Source of the DNA: Acinetobacter equi
Lineage (GTDB): Bacteria > Pseudomonadota > Gammaproteobacteria > Pseudomonadales > Moraxellaceae
Direction: 5' to 3'
DNA: 64,000 bases
Assembly: GCF_001307195.1 (NCBI RefSeq)
Contig: NZ_CP012808.1
Location: 2,232,001-2,296,000 of the forward strand
Numbering within the stretch: position 1 is the first letter of the stretch; each line of letters starts with the position of its first letter. The position numbers and the translations under genes were made by a program. Under the pieces are notes generated by a model. It made no database searches and was not told where the DNA came from. It saw only the letters and a program-made list of their open reading frames with translations. Positions 47,093 to 56,547 of this stretch are shown one piece after another.

Positions 47093-48070
47093 ATGAAAAA
47101 ACAACAAGGAATTGCGCTTATTACAATTTTAGTGATGGTTGCGTTGGCGACAATCCTTGCAGCAACAATTGTGAAATATCAAACAAATACAAGAGAAAAC
47201 ACGGATTACTTAAAGCGTCAAAGTCAGGCATTGTTATATGCAAAAAGTGCTGAATCTTTCTTTCAAGAAATATTAATAGATGATGCAAAAAATGCAGGAG
47301 AGGTTGATCATTTAAATGAAACTTGGGCAAAACCTATACCTACTTTCCCAATAGATGGTGGAACTATAACGGGTGTTTTAGAAGATGAGTCGGGGAAGTT
47401 TAATTTAAATCGATTGTTGAAAGAAGATGGTTCTGTGAATGAATCTGCAAAAGCATGGTTTGAAAAATTACTCATACGTGTTGGGCTGCAAGCACAGTTG
47501 GTTGAAGCTGTAATAGATTGGCAAGATGCTAATGATGAACCAGTAGGTTCCATGGGGGCAGAATCTTCATACTATGCTGGATTTAAAGGGCGTAATTTAC
47601 CCTCCAATCAAAAGTTTTTTAATGTAGAGGAATTGCGGCAAGTGAGAGGTTTCGAAGGAGATGCATATGATCTTATAGAGCTATATATCACAGCGCAACC
47701 TAAAACGGAAACAGCCGTAAATGTGAATACAGCATCGGGTTTTTTGATTGCGAGTATGCATCCTCAATTAGATGCTCTGGCAATTCAAAGTGAGTTGGAT
47801 AGAAGAAAGCAAAATTTGCAATATTTTAAAAATGTTGATGATTTATGGTCTTTAGATTCGATGCGAGGCATAGATAATGAAACTAAAAAAGCAGTTACGC
47901 CTTTACTAGGAGTTAAGTCAAATTTCTTTAAAGCAAAAATTGAAGTATTTTTACATGAAAGAAAAAGGCAGTTTACGAGTTATTTTGTGCGTGATAATCA
48001 GAAGATATACATTCATCATCGTAGTTTAAGTCCCTTTTTACCCTTAGTAATATCCAAATCATTGGATTGA
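47093..48070 (+). CDS. gspK: Type II secretion system minor pseudopilin GspK
   Basis: The 325-residue protein is the large minor pseudopilin. Its leader KKQQGIALITILVMVALATI has Gly-Ile at the cleavage site and lacks the usual Glu at +5, which is normal for GspK, the tip subunit. The inserted alpha domain follows (GGTITGVLEDESGKFNLNRLL, then AVIDWQDANDEPVG). NVNTASGFLIASM is the typical helix-hairpin motif. It ends the gspHIJK operon; no other gsp genes follow. Confidence 0.9.
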   Translation: MKKQQGIALITILVMVALATILAATIVKYQTNTRENTDYLKRQSQALLYAKSAESFFQEILIDDAKNAGEVDHLNETWAKPIPTFPIDGGTITGVLEDESGKFNLNRLLKEDGSVNESAKAWFEKLLIRVGLQAQLVEAVIDWQDANDEPVGSMGAESSYYAGFKGRNLPSNQKFFNVEELRQVRGFEGDAYDLIELYITAQPKTETAVNVNTASGFLIASMHPQLDALAIQSELDRRKQNLQYFKNVDDLWSLDSMRGIDNETKKAVTPLLGVKSNFFKAKIEVFLHERKRQFTSYFVRDNQKIYIHHRSLSPFLPLVISKSLD

Positions 48071-48194
48071 AAAAATATTTCAATTCATGATGTGTTTATT
48101 CAATCAATGTAAACAGTAAAATTAATGTGCGGAAATATACTTTTGCTTTATAATTGGAAATAATATTAAAGATTGTGGATTACATTACGGCCAT

Positions 48195-48791
48195 ATGATC
48201 ATTCGTAAGTTATTTAAGTTTGAAAATGCACATATTGTGCGCAATTGCACGTCGGATCGTTGCAAGCGTTCAATTCATGGTCATAGCTATAAAGTTGAGT
48301 TGCTACTAAAAGCATCTAAGTTAGATCATGGTCAAATGGTTTATGACTTCGGATTGCTTAAGGGTGTAATTAAAGACTTATTTGATGCTTTTGATCATGC
48401 AATTTGTTTTTGGCAGAATGATAGCCAAGACTATATTGAAGCTTGTCAAAAGTTTAGTGCGCGTTGGGTATCTTTACCCGTTTCACCATCAGCAGAACAA
48501 TTTTCCCGTATATTTTTTTATTTAGCTCAACAAGTTTTAGCATCTACAGAAACGCAAAATGGTGAAGGTGATGTTGAGGTATATTCAGTTATTGTGCATG
48601 AAACTGATACTGGATATGCACAAAGCTTTTTAGAAGATATACAAAATGAGCAAATGGGCATTTTAGCTTTAGATCAAATTGTATTTTCAGAGCAAATTCA
48701 GTCAGAATGGGCAGATCCTCAGCTTTACGAAAAGTTGAAAAATGGGATTAAATTTCAAAACCCGACTGTTACATTACAAGTAAATGTTTAA
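48195..48791 (+). CDS. 6-carboxytetrahydropterin synthase / 6-pyruvoyltetrahydropterin synthase family (QueD-like), long form
   Basis: The 198-residue enzyme of the PTPS/QueD fold shows the three zinc histidines: His13 in FENAHIV, and His28 and His30 in SIHGHSYKVELL. Cys23 in DRCKRSIHGH is near the position of the QueD catalytic Cys, and the pairing residues FDHAI and the Glu in VIVHETDTGYA are present. QueD proteins usually have about 120 residues; this one has extra segments at residues 75-100 and a C-terminal extension of about 40 residues. It probably makes 6-carboxytetrahydropterin for queuosine or a related pterin. The long form and the lack of other que genes leave the pathway open. 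Confidence 0.82.
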   Translation: MIIRKLFKFENAHIVRNCTSDRCKRSIHGHSYKVELLLKASKLDHGQMVYDFGLLKGVIKDLFDAFDHAICFWQNDSQDYIEACQKFSARWVSLPVSPSAEQFSRIFFYLAQQVLASTETQNGEGDVEVYSVIVHETDTGYAQSFLEDIQNEQMGILALDQIVFSEQIQSEWADPQLYEKLKNGIKFQNPTVTLQVNV

Positions 48792-48822
48792 ATTGATAAT
48801 ATAAGGAATTAGGAACACAAAT

Positions 48823-49536
48823 ATGTCTTTGACTGATCAGCAACTTGCTAAATTAGAAAAAGTCCAATTGGATGCAAGTTGGAAAGTGGGCTTGAGTGAT
48901 TTTTTATTAAGCCAAAAAATGGATGAGTTAAAAGCATTTTTAGTTCAGGAAAAGCAGGCTGATAAAGTGATCTATCCGCCTAGTTCTCTTATATTTAATG
49001 CACTAAATATAACACCTTTGTCACAAGTGAAGGTGGTCATTATTGGACAAGACCCTTATCATGGACCCAATCAGGCACATGGTTTAAGCTTTTCAGTACA
49101 GCAGGGTGTTGCTGTACCGCCATCTTTACGTAATATTTTTCATGAATTACAAACAGATTTAGGTGTTCCTGTTTCTAAGCATGGTGATTTAACAAAATGG
49201 GCTGAACAAGGTGTATTATTATTAAATAGCGTGCTTACTGTCGAGGCAGGACAACCTACATCACATCAAAAACGTGGTTGGGAAGACTTTACAAATCATG
49301 TAATTGATGTTTTAAATGAGCAACGTGAAAATATTGTGTTTATTTTATGGGGTGCATATGCACAGCGTAAAGGGCAGCGTATAGATCCCAATAAACACTT
49401 GGTATTGAAGGCCGCACATCCATCACCATTAGCTGCAAATCGCGGTGGTTTTTTTGGATGTAAAGTTTTTTCAAAAACAAATAACTATCTTAAACAACAT
49501 GGCATTGAGCCTATAAACTGGCAGCTGGACGCATGA
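48823..49536 (+). CDS. ung: Uracil-DNA glycosylase
   Basis: The 237-residue family 1 UDG removes uracil from DNA. The water-activating loop [18 protein letters not shown] is near residue 68, and the minor-groove loop is [17 protein letters not shown] with the essential His. The other pocket motif is [17 protein letters not shown]. Length is normal. The stop overlaps the start of the next gene (ATGA), an unusual pairing with an enoyl-CoA hydratase-family gene. Confidence 0.96.
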   Translation: MSLTDQQLAKLEKVQLDASWKVGLSDFLLSQKMDELKAFLVQEKQADKVIYPPSSLIFNALNITPLSQVKVVIIGQDPYHGPNQAHGLSFSVQQGVAVPPSLRNIFHELQTDLGVPVSKHGDLTKWAEQGVLLLNSVLTVEAGQPTSHQKRGWEDFTNHVIDVLNEQRENIVFILWGAYAQRKGQRIDPNKHLVLKAAHPSPLAANRGGFFGCKVFSKTNNYLKQHGIEPINWQLDA

Positions 49537-50657
49537 CTTATTCTCCCATTTCTAAAACTTATCATTCAGATTTAGTGATAGAAGAAGCTAAAAATGGATG
49601 GCGTATTGTTCGTTTGAATCGCCCAAAATCTTTGCATGCTTTAGATGAATCTATTGCTACAGCACTGTTGGAAGTTTTTCAAGATTTTTATGAAGACGAC
49701 TCAGTAAAAGCAATTTGGTTGGATTCAACAACACCGAAAGCATTTTGTGCTGGTGGTGATGTTCGTAAGCTTCGTCAGCTTGTTATTAATGATGAGGTTG
49801 ATGTTGCTAAAAAGTTCTTTGCTCAAGAATATGCACTAGATCTTCTATTACATAATTATGCTAAACCTATTGTTGTTTGGGGTGAAGGTTATGTAATGGG
49901 TGGTGGTTTAGGTTTGTTTATGGCGGCACCATTTAGATTGGTTACACCATATTCACGGTTAGCAATGCCTGAGATTAATATTGGTTTATATCCAGATGTT
50001 GGTGCGACTCGTTTCCTTGCAGATCGTGGTGCGATTGGCTTGTTTACAGGATTAACAGGGTCAATTATGACAGCTGCGGGGGCATATGGTATTGGTTGGG
50101 CAACACATATTTGTGATACAACACGTGATGCTGTATTGGATAAAGTAATCAATATTGATTGGAATCATTATCCAGCAGGTGATTTTAGAGCGATTGATGA
50201 TACTTTAAATAGTTTGCATCGACCTGTTGGTCCTGGACCATTGCAAAACTCATTAGACACGATTCATAGTATTTGTCGTGGCGTGAAGTTTGAAAATGAT
50301 TATGAGTCTATTATTGGCTTAAGTGATGCAAGAAGTGATTGGTTGCGCCAAGCAAGTGAAAACTTACAAAAAGGTTCACCAACAACAGCTGCTTTGACAT
50401 GGTTACTTTGGCAGTGGGGCAAGCAAGTTCATTCATGGAATGAAGTATTTGAGCTCGAGGAGCAAATTTCTGATTGGAAAATACAGCATCCTGATTTTGT
50501 TGAAGGTGTGCGTGCTCGTTTGGTAGATAAAGATTTATCACCAGAATGGTATCAAGGTGATGATATTTCCTTGAAAGGAATATTAGGTAGAAATCCACCA
50601 GTTACTACTATTGAAAGTTGGAATATGCTTCTTAAACACCATGGTGTAATCGATTAA
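49533..50657 (+). CDS. Enoyl-CoA hydratase/isomerase family protein, 3-hydroxyisobutyryl-CoA hydrolase type
   Basis: The 374-residue crotonase-fold protein has the CoA-binding and oxyanion segments [24 protein letters not shown] and [17 protein letters not shown], then [17 protein letters not shown] with the catalytic Glu-Asp region. The extended C-terminal half and the GLYPDVG motif fit the 3-hydroxyisobutyryl-CoA hydrolase branch (valine breakdown) rather than short enoyl-CoA hydratases. The substrate is inferred. It is coupled to ung by a four-base overlap and ends three bases before tadA. Confidence 0.85.
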   Translation: MTYSPISKTYHSDLVIEEAKNGWRIVRLNRPKSLHALDESIATALLEVFQDFYEDDSVKAIWLDSTTPKAFCAGGDVRKLRQLVINDEVDVAKKFFAQEYALDLLLHNYAKPIVVWGEGYVMGGGLGLFMAAPFRLVTPYSRLAMPEINIGLYPDVGATRFLADRGAIGLFTGLTGSIMTAAGAYGIGWATHICDTTRDAVLDKVINIDWNHYPAGDFRAIDDTLNSLHRPVGPGPLQNSLDTIHSICRGVKFENDYESIIGLSDARSDWLRQASENLQKGSPTTAALTWLLWQWGKQVHSWNEVFELEEQISDWKIQHPDFVEGVRARLVDKDLSPEWYQGDDISLKGILGRNPPVTTIESWNMLLKHHGVID

Positions 50658-50660
50658 AGA

Positions 50661-51173
50661 ATGGTTGATGATTACTCAGATGAATATTGGATGCAGTTTG
50701 CTTTTGAGCAAGCTGCATTAGCATCAAGTCGACAAGAAATTCCTGTTGGTGCAATTATTGTTAGTGATAATAAAATTATTGGATCTGGTTTTAATACGCC
50801 TATTTCTTTACATGATCCTACTGCGCATGCAGAAATTCAAGCTATACGAGATGCGTGTTTGAATATTAGGAATTATAGATTACCAGAAGATGCTATGATG
50901 TATGTTACTTTAGAGCCATGTACTATGTGCGTTGGGGCTTTGATTCATGCAAGAGTAAAAAGAATTGTTTTTGGCGCAACTGAATCAAAAGCAGGATCAC
51001 TTGTGAGTGCACGACAATTATTAAATTCTGGTTATTATAATCATGTTTTTGAGTTTGTTGGAGGATGCATGGAGCAGCAATGTTCACATCAATTATCTAC
51101 ATTTTTTAAGCAACGACGTGCGCAAAAGAAGGTGGAAAAACAGCGCCAAGTGGCGAATAATCAAAGCTTGTAA
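50661..51173 (+). CDS. tadA: tRNA-specific adenosine deaminase TadA
   Basis: The 170-residue enzyme converts A34 to inosine in tRNA-Arg(ACG). Zinc and catalytic residues are in DPTAHAEIQAIRDA (His, proton-shuttle Glu) and TLEPCTMCVGALIHARV (two Cys). The IPVGAIIV start and KAGSLVS segment are also TadA-specific. It has a basic C-terminal tail (KQRRAQKKVEKQRQ). It follows the preceding gene after three bases. ATG 50661 is the only sensible start. Confidence 0.95.
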   Translation: MVDDYSDEYWMQFAFEQAALASSRQEIPVGAIIVSDNKIIGSGFNTPISLHDPTAHAEIQAIRDACLNIRNYRLPEDAMMYVTLEPCTMCVGALIHARVKRIVFGATESKAGSLVSARQLLNSGYYNHVFEFVGGCMEQQCSHQLSTFFKQRRAQKKVEKQRQVANNQSL

Positions 51174-51275
51174 AGATGTGAAGATATTTCATAAAATAAA
51201 TCAACTCAGGCTTGTTTTTTTATGTGCTAGAGTTTGTTTGTAAAATTGAAAAATGAAGTAAATATTGGAAAATTA

Positions 51276-51959
51276 ATGACAGTTAAAATTATTACAATTG
51301 ATGGTCCTAGCGGTTCGGGTAAGGGGACGCTAGCAGCAAAACTTGCTGAACGCTATCAATTTCATCTTTTAGATTCTGGGGCTTTGTATCGTATATTGGG
51401 ATTATCTTTAAGTAAGAAAAACTTAATTGAGAGTCTAGATTCTCAGCTTGAAAAGGCTGTTGATATCGCTATAAATCTTGATATTAAATTTGTAGTGGGT
51501 GAACAAGGGACTCAGATTCTTTTAGATAATGAAAATGTAACAAACACCATTCGAACAGAGGTAGTTGGTGAGCTAGCGTCTAAGGTTGCAGCTATTCCAG
51601 AGCTAAGACAGGCTTTAGTTGCTCGTCAAAATGCCTTTGCGCAAGAGCCAGGCTTAGTTGCAGATGGTCGAGATATGGCAACAGCAATATTCCCTCAAGC
51701 ACAAGCAAAAATATATTTAACAGCTTCGGCTGAATCTAGAGCACAACGCCGTGTAAATCAGTTGCAGGCGATGGGTCTAGATGTTAAAATAAGCGATATT
51801 TTAGCTAATATAGAAGCTCGAGATAAGCGTGATATGGAGCGCGTGGTTGCTCCACTTAAGCCAGCTTCAGATGCTTATATAATAGATAGTTCAGAATTGT
51901 CTATTGATGAAGTATTTGAGCTGATGACGACTTATATCGATCAACAATTAGTAAATTAA
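51276..51959 (+). CDS. cmk: Cytidylate kinase
   Basis: The 227-residue kinase phosphorylates CMP and dCMP. The P-loop [18 protein letters not shown] is at residues 8-25, then [10 protein letters not shown], and the CMP-binding [14 protein letters not shown] and [14 protein letters not shown] segments. ATG 51276 gives the exact Escherichia coli length; the open frame begins 14 codons earlier without support. cmk-rpsA-ihfB is a standard gammaproteobacterial order. Confidence 0.95.
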   Translation: MTVKIITIDGPSGSGKGTLAAKLAERYQFHLLDSGALYRILGLSLSKKNLIESLDSQLEKAVDIAINLDIKFVVGEQGTQILLDNENVTNTIRTEVVGELASKVAAIPELRQALVARQNAFAQEPGLVADGRDMATAIFPQAQAKIYLTASAESRAQRRVNQLQAMGLDVKISDILANIEARDKRDMERVVAPLKPASDAYIIDSSELSIDEVFELMTTYIDQQLVN

Positions 51960-51971
51960 CAAATTCAGCGT

Positions 51972-52043
51972 GCGCATAGCTTGATCAGTTCTTATGGACT
52001 ATGCAAACGCTTAACTAAACCGGCCTTGTCTGATCCAAGACCG
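51972..52043 (+). promoter_or_regulatory. Structured leader of rpsA
   Basis: Two hairpins precede rpsA. GCATAG at 51974-51979 pairs with CTATGC at 51999-52004, and CGG-CTTG at 52021-52028 pairs with CAAG-CCG at 52036-52043. The ribosome-binding site after them is weak (TAGG). In other gammaproteobacteria S1 represses its own translation through such a leader; that role here is inferred. Confidence 0.55.
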
Positions 52044-52063
52044 CAGATTTTACTAGGTATATC

Positions 52064-53740
52064 ATGACCGAATCTTTTGCAGCCCTCTTTGAAGAAAGCG
52101 AATTAAACCTCAACGTTGAAAAGGGTGCTGTCATCCAAGGCGTTGTAGTAAGCATCGACTCTGACTGGGTAACTGTTGACACTGGCCTTAAATCTGAAGG
52201 TGTTGTTGACCGTGCTGAATTCTTAAATGAACAACGTGAACTAGAAGTTCAAGTTGGTGACACTGTAGACGTTGTTGTTGAAGCTCTTGACAACGGTATG
52301 GGTCAAACAGTTTTATCACGTGAAAAAGCTAAACGTGCTGAAACTTGGACTAAACTTGAAAAAATCTTTGAAGATGGCGAAATCGTTACTGGTGTTATTT
52401 CTGGTAAAGTTAAAGGCGGTTTCACTGTTGACATCGGTCCAGTTCGTGCGTTCTTACCAGGTTCTTTGGTAGACACTCGTCCTATCCGTGATACTACTCA
52501 CCTTGAAGGTAAAGAGTTAGAATTCAAAGTAATCAAACTTGATGCTAAACGTAATAACGTTGTTGTATCTCGTCGTGCTGTTATGGAAGCTGAATCTTCA
52601 GCTGACCGTGAAGCTCTTCTTGCTCAGCTTGAAGAAGGTCAAACAGTTACTGGTACTATCAAGAACCTTACTGATTACGGCGCGTTCGTTGATCTTGGTG
52701 GTATTGATGGTCTTCTTCACATCACTGATATGGCTTGGAAACGCATCAAGCACCCTTCAGAAGTTGTTGAAGTTGGTCAAGAAGTTACTGTTAAAGTACT
52801 TAAATTTGACAAAGAGCGTAACCGCGTATCTTTAGGCCTTAAACAATTAGGCGAAGATCCATGGTTAGCGATCATGAGCCGTTACCCTAAAGGTTCTATC
52901 GTTAAAGCTCGTGTTACTAACTTAACTGACTACGGTTGTTTCGCTGAAATCGCTGAAGGCGTTGAAGGCTTAGTACACGTTTCAGAAATGGACCACACTA
53001 ACAAAAACATCCACCCATCTAAAGTAGTTCAGATCGGTGACGAAGTTGATGTTATGGTTCTTGAAGTAGACGAAGAGCGTCGTCGTATTTCTCTTGGTAT
53101 CAAACAAACTCGTGCTAACCCATGGGAAGAGTTTGCTAAGAACCACGACAAAGGCGAAAAAGTATCTGGTACTATCAAGTCAATCACTGACTTCGGTATC
53201 TTCATCGGTTTACCAGGTGGTATCGATGGTCTAGTTCACTTGTCTGATATTTCTTGGAACGAACAAGGCGAAGAAGCTATCCGTCGTTACAAGAAAGGTG
53301 ACACAGTTGAAGCGGTTATCCTTTCAGTTGACGCTGAAGGCAACCGTATCAGCCTTGGTATCAAGCAATTGAACAATGATCCGTTCAATGATTTCTTAGC
53401 TACTAATGAACGCGGTGCGCTTGTTAAAGGTACTGTAACTGCAGTTGATGCTAAAGGCGCTACTGTTAAGTTAGCTGATGAAGTTGAAGCAACTCTTAAA
53501 GCATCTGAAATCAATCGTGATCGCGTTGAAGATGCGACTAAATTCTTAGAAGTTGGTCAAGAAGTTGAAGCTAAGATCATCAATGTTGATCGTAAATCTC
53601 GCTCTATCAACTTGTCTATCAAAGCGAAAGACGAAGCTGAAGAGAAAGAAGCTGTTGCTAACTTGAAAACTACAGCTACTGGTCAAGACAATGGTCCAAA
53701 AACTATTGGTGACTTGATTAAAGCGCAAATGAATCACTAA
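52064..53740 (+). CDS. rpsA: 30S ribosomal protein S1
   Basis: The 558-residue protein has six S1 RNA-binding repeats. It starts [20 protein letters not shown], and repeats three to five are clear: [34 protein letters not shown] and [16 protein letters not shown]1 recruits mRNAs to the 30S subunit. The codon use is visibly more C-ending than in neighbouring genes, as expected for a very highly expressed gene. It lies 104 bases after cmk, with a structured leader, and has its own terminator. Confidence 0.98.
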   Translation: MTESFAALFEESELNLNVEKGAVIQGVVVSIDSDWVTVDTGLKSEGVVDRAEFLNEQRELEVQVGDTVDVVVEALDNGMGQTVLSREKAKRAETWTKLEKIFEDGEIVTGVISGKVKGGFTVDIGPVRAFLPGSLVDTRPIRDTTHLEGKELEFKVIKLDAKRNNVVVSRRAVMEAESSADREALLAQLEEGQTVTGTIKNLTDYGAFVDLGGIDGLLHITDMAWKRIKHPSEVVEVGQEVTVKVLKFDKERNRVSLGLKQLGEDPWLAIMSRYPKGSIVKARVTNLTDYGCFAEIAEGVEGLVHVSEMDHTNKNIHPSKVVQIGDEVDVMVLEVDEERRRISLGIKQTRANPWEEFAKNHDKGEKVSGTIKSITDFGIFIGLPGGIDGLVHLSDISWNEQGEEAIRRYKKGDTVEAVILSVDAEGNRISLGIKQLNNDPFNDFLATNERGALVKGTVTAVDAKGATVKLADEVEATLKASEINRDRVEDATKFLEVGQEVEAKIINVDRKSRSINLSIKAKDEAEEKEAVANLKTTATGQDNGPKTIGDLIKAQMNH

Positions 53741-53802
53741 AATAGTATGTGTGAAATGTATTGTTAATGTAATTTAATTAATACCTTTTACATAAATACT
53801 GT

Positions 53803-53843
53803 AAACGGTAGCGTAGTATTAACGTATTGCGCTACCGTTTTGT
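53803..53843 (+). terminator. Terminator of rpsA
   Basis: AAACGGTAGCG at 53803-53813 pairs perfectly with CGCTACCGTTT at 53830-53840, and T residues follow. It lies about 60 bases after the rpsA stop codon. Confidence 0.85.
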
Positions 53844-53905
53844 ATTTAAACAGGTTATTATCAGTTATAATTTTAATTAAGCTTGATAATATAAAGAGGT
53901 CGTAG

Positions 53906-54211
53906 ATGACTACTGAAGCACTTAATAAGTCTGACTTAATAGAGCGTATTTCTCTAAAAAATCCACATTTAGCTGAACCATTAGTGGAAGAAGCTGTTAA
54001 GATAATGATTGATCAAATGATTGCATCATTATCTGCTGATGACAGAATTGAAATTCGTGGATTTGGAAGTTTTGCACTCCATCATCGTGAACCAAGAGTA
54101 GGTCGTAATCCGAAAACTGGTAAATCTGTTGAAGTGGCTGCAAAGTCTGTTCCGCATTTTAAACCTGGAAAGGCACTGCGTGATGCTGTGAACGAATCAG
54201 CTCAAAAATAA
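53906..54211 (+). CDS. ihfB: Integration host factor subunit beta
   Basis: The 101-residue DNA-bending protein begins [20 protein letters not shown], with the beta-arm [28 protein letters not shown], which intercalates into the minor groove. [15 protein letters not shown] is the HU/IHF core. It pairs with IhfA, encoded elsewhere. Its place after rpsA supports IhfB rather than HU. GAGG is seen 8-10 bases before the start. lapA follows after 18 bases. Confidence 0.95.
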   Translation: MTTEALNKSDLIERISLKNPHLAEPLVEEAVKIMIDQMIASLSADDRIEIRGFGSFALHHREPRVGRNPKTGKSVEVAAKSVPHFKPGKALRDAVNESAQK

Positions 54212-54229
54212 CAATTTAACGGGGTGTCT

Positions 54230-54601
54230 ATGCGCTATGTTTTAGTCTTATTATTAATCGTTATATTTGGATATGCGTTGGCTTTAGTACTTCAAAATAG
54301 TACAGAAGTTTCAGTGGACCTTTTATTCTCCCAAGTGCCTGCAATGCGTTTAGGGTTGTTGCTATTATTAACTTTAGCACTAGGCATAATTGTTGGTTTG
54401 CTACTAGCTGTTCAAATTTTCCGAGTTTTCCAAACAAATTGGGAAATTAAAAGACTACGTAAAGACATTGATCATCTTCGTAAAGAACAAATTCATACTG
54501 CACAGCTCGCTGCTGCTGAAGCTGTTGCAAATGCAAATACAAAACATGAAAAGACGGTATTGGATGTTGTGGAAGAACCACGTAATTCTAATCATTTGTG
54601 A
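54230..54601 (+). CDS. lapA: LapA domain protein (YciS-like)
   Basis: The 123-residue inner-membrane protein has two membrane helices (residues 2-18 and about 42-62) around a NSTEVSVDLLFSQVP hairpin, the LapA/DUF1049 pattern. A cytoplasmic coiled coil follows (WEIKRLRKDIDHLRKEQ). LapA works with LapB in control of LPS synthesis through FtsH and LpxC; lapB usually follows lapA, but here pyrF follows. ATG 54230 is taken over GTG 54224, with GGGGTG upstream. It is likely co-transcribed with ihfB. Confidence 0.85.
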   Translation: MRYVLVLLLIVIFGYALALVLQNSTEVSVDLLFSQVPAMRLGLLLLLTLALGIIVGLLLAVQIFRVFQTNWEIKRLRKDIDHLRKEQIHTAQLAAAEAVANANTKHEKTVLDVVEEPRNSNHL

Positions 54602-54645
54602 TTGTGTTTGATTTTTATCTCCCATAAGATTTTTAAATAAATCAG

Positions 54646-54682
54646 AAACACCTTAAGAATAAGTTCTTAGGGTGTTTTCTTT
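54646..54682 (+). terminator. Terminator of lapA
   Basis: AAACACCTTAAGAA pairs with TTCTTAGGGTGTTT (one T-G pair) around four bases and ends in T-rich sequence. This separates lapA from pyrF. Confidence 0.85.
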
Positions 54683-54758
54683 TATATGGGTTTTATGTTG
54701 TTTAGGATGTGTTTCATCATATAATAGGTGTAATTTATCTGTCCGAAGGGAAATTCTT

Positions 54759-55439
54759 TTGAGTATCATTGTTGCACTGGATGCTAAAAGTCAATACGAC
54801 GCGCTAACGATAGCTGAACAGCTTGATCCTGCTTTATGTCGAGTTAAGGTAGGTAAAGAACTATTTACACATGAAGGTCCAAATGTTGTAAAAGCCTTAC
54901 ATGATCAAGGCTTTGAAGTTTTTTTAGATTTAAAATTTCATGATATTCCGAATACAACAGCGCAGGCTGTATGTGCTGCTGCAGATATGGGTGTATGGAT
55001 GGTTAATGTTCATGCTTCAGGCGGTCGAAAAATGATGGAAACTTGTGTGGAGCGTTTAAAAGCAGGGAGTTATAAAACACAGCTTATTGCAGTGACTGTT
55101 TTAACTTCTATGGAACGTGAAGACTTAGCTGATTTGGGGTTAGATGTTGAACCTTTTGAGCATGTACAGCGTTTGGCTAAGCTGACAAAAGATAGTGGTT
55201 TGGATGGCGTTGTTTGTTCAGCTCAAGAAGCTAAAATGTTAAGAGATACTCTGGGGCAGGATTTTGCTTTAGTTACACCGGGTATTCGTCCTGAGGGTTC
55301 TAATGCAGATGATCAAAAACGTATTGTGACACCAAAACAAGCAATGTTGGATGGATCTACACATTTAGTTATTGGTCGACCAATAACTAAATCTGACCAT
55401 CCACGTCAAACATTAAAAGAGATTTTAGCAACTCTTTGA
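54759..55439 (+). CDS. pyrF: Orotidine 5'-phosphate decarboxylase
   Basis: The 226-residue TIM-barrel enzyme converts OMP to UMP in pyrimidine synthesis. Active-site motifs are IIVALDAKS at the start, [22 protein letters not shown] with the Asp-Lys-Asp array, and VTPGIRP then HLVIGRPIT for the phosphate. I choose TTG 54759 because GAAGGG lies about eight bases before it and SIIVALD is the family N-terminus; the same frame is open from 54672, but that part lies in the preceding terminator. A hairpin follows the gene. Confidence 0.95.
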   Translation: MSIIVALDAKSQYDALTIAEQLDPALCRVKVGKELFTHEGPNVVKALHDQGFEVFLDLKFHDIPNTTAQAVCAAADMGVWMVNVHASGGRKMMETCVERLKAGSYKTQLIAVTVLTSMEREDLADLGLDVEPFEHVQRLAKLTKDSGLDGVVCSAQEAKMLRDTLGQDFALVTPGIRPEGSNADDQKRIVTPKQAMLDGSTHLVIGRPITKSDHPRQTLKEILATL

Positions 55440-55464
55440 TTATTAAAATTAATAACATGTTTGT

Positions 55465-55504
55465 ATCGAGGGTTAATTTTTAATAATAATTTAACCTTCG
55501 ATTT
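55465..55504 (+). terminator. Terminator of pyrF
   Basis: ATCGAGGGTTAA at 55465-55476 pairs with TTAACCTTCGAT at 55491-55502 (one G-T pair), followed by a short T run. Confidence 0.7.
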
Positions 55505-55542
55505 TAAGAATATTTATTATTGAGAGAAGATATAATTAGGTT

Positions 55543-55881
55543 ATGGATAAATATTTAATTGTTCTTTTAGTCTTTATTTTTTGCGTTATTTTAGTGATAT
55601 ATACCCAAAAAGGTGAATCTAAATCTAAGGAGCCAAAATCGTTAAGAGATAAAGTCCTGCGTGCATTTCCTGCATTTAACGTTGTAGAAAAATTTAATAC
55701 TATTGTGATTTATGGGTTAAATGAAAGGCAGGAGGAAGAAGAGTTTGTGACGATTCGTATAGATGAACATCAACAAAAAAATATTCGCTTATATGGGCGA
55801 ATGATGATTGTGACTTATTCTAAAGAACCGTCAGAAAGAGAGCTGAAGAAAGATTTATCACAGCATTTGATGCAGACATAA
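55543..55881 (+). CDS. Hypothetical membrane-anchored protein
   Basis: The 112-residue protein of unknown family has one N-terminal membrane helix (residues 4-21, LIVLLVFIFCVILVIY) and a soluble part of about 90 residues, probably facing the cytoplasm because of the KGESKSKEPKS stretch after the helix. The domain has a strand pattern NTIVIYGLNERQEEEEFVTI and ends in a charged helix. It stands alone between the pyrF terminator and the convergent ruvC, with one base between their stop codons. The codon use looks normal, so I take it as a real gene. Confidence 0.7.
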   Translation: MDKYLIVLLVFIFCVILVIYTQKGESKSKEPKSLRDKVLRAFPAFNVVEKFNTIVIYGLNERQEEEEFVTIRIDEHQQKNIRLYGRMMIVTYSKEPSERELKKDLSQHLMQT

Positions 55882-55882
55882 T

Positions 55883-56425
55883 TTATCTGCGACGGCTTCC
55901 TCGGCTACGACCACGAGCCATACCTCCAAGCGCATTTAGCAAGGCAAGTTTAGTTATACTGCCTGATGCATGTGCATGACAAATAGCAGCTGCTAGGGCA
56001 TCAGCAGCATCTGCTTGAGGTTTAATACTTAAATCTAATAATCGCATGACCATCATTTGTACTTGTTCTTTATCTGCTGCACCGTAGCCTACAACAGACT
56101 GTTTAATTTGCCGTGCAGTGTATTCTGCTACTTGTAGATCTAAATTAACGAGTGCTGCAATTGCAGCACCACGAGCTTGACCGAGTTTTAATGCTGAGTC
56201 AGGGTTTTGAGCCATAAACACTTGTTCAACAGCTGCTTCAGTTGGCCCATGAAATTTAACAATACGATCTACACCTGCAAAGATTCGTTTAAGGCGCTCA
56301 GGCATTTCGGTTGTTTCGGTACGAATGGTGCCTGCATCAACAAAACGAAGTTTTGAACCATCTTTCTCGATAATTCCATAACCAGTTAAGCGAGAGCCGG
56401 GATCAATACCGATAATTAATGACAT
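55883..56425 (-). CDS. ruvC: Holliday junction resolvase RuvC
   Basis: The 180-residue endonuclease cuts Holliday junctions with RuvAB. The first catalytic Asp is in [14 protein letters not shown], the Glu is in [14 protein letters not shown], and the two C-terminal Asp are in [15 protein letters not shown]. The protein ends with an unusual basic tail [14 protein letters not shown] beyond the fold, which could add DNA affinity. ruvA and ruvB are not adjacent in this window. It is convergent with the small membrane protein gene. Confidence 0.95.
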   Translation of the reverse strand: MSLIIGIDPGSRLTGYGIIEKDGSKLRFVDAGTIRTETTEMPERLKRIFAGVDRIVKFHGPTEAAVEQVFMAQNPDSALKLGQARGAAIAALVNLDLQVAEYTARQIKQSVVGYGAADKEQVQMMVMRLLDLSIKPQADAADALAAAICHAHASGSITKLALLNALGGMARGRSRGSRRR

Positions 56426-56547
56426 AATAGCCCTTTAAAAATAATATAATGCCCATATTGTTACATAAGCGTATCAGAAAAGCTTGATAGTGATTAAGCA
56501 ATTGATGACGAATCCTTAGTTAATTTATTGAGATTAGATTAATTTTT

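Noticed and set aside
54672..54758. Longer N-terminus of pyrF
   Set aside because: The extra 29 codons lie in the lapA terminator and spacer; TTG 54759 has a good ribosome-binding site and fits the family.
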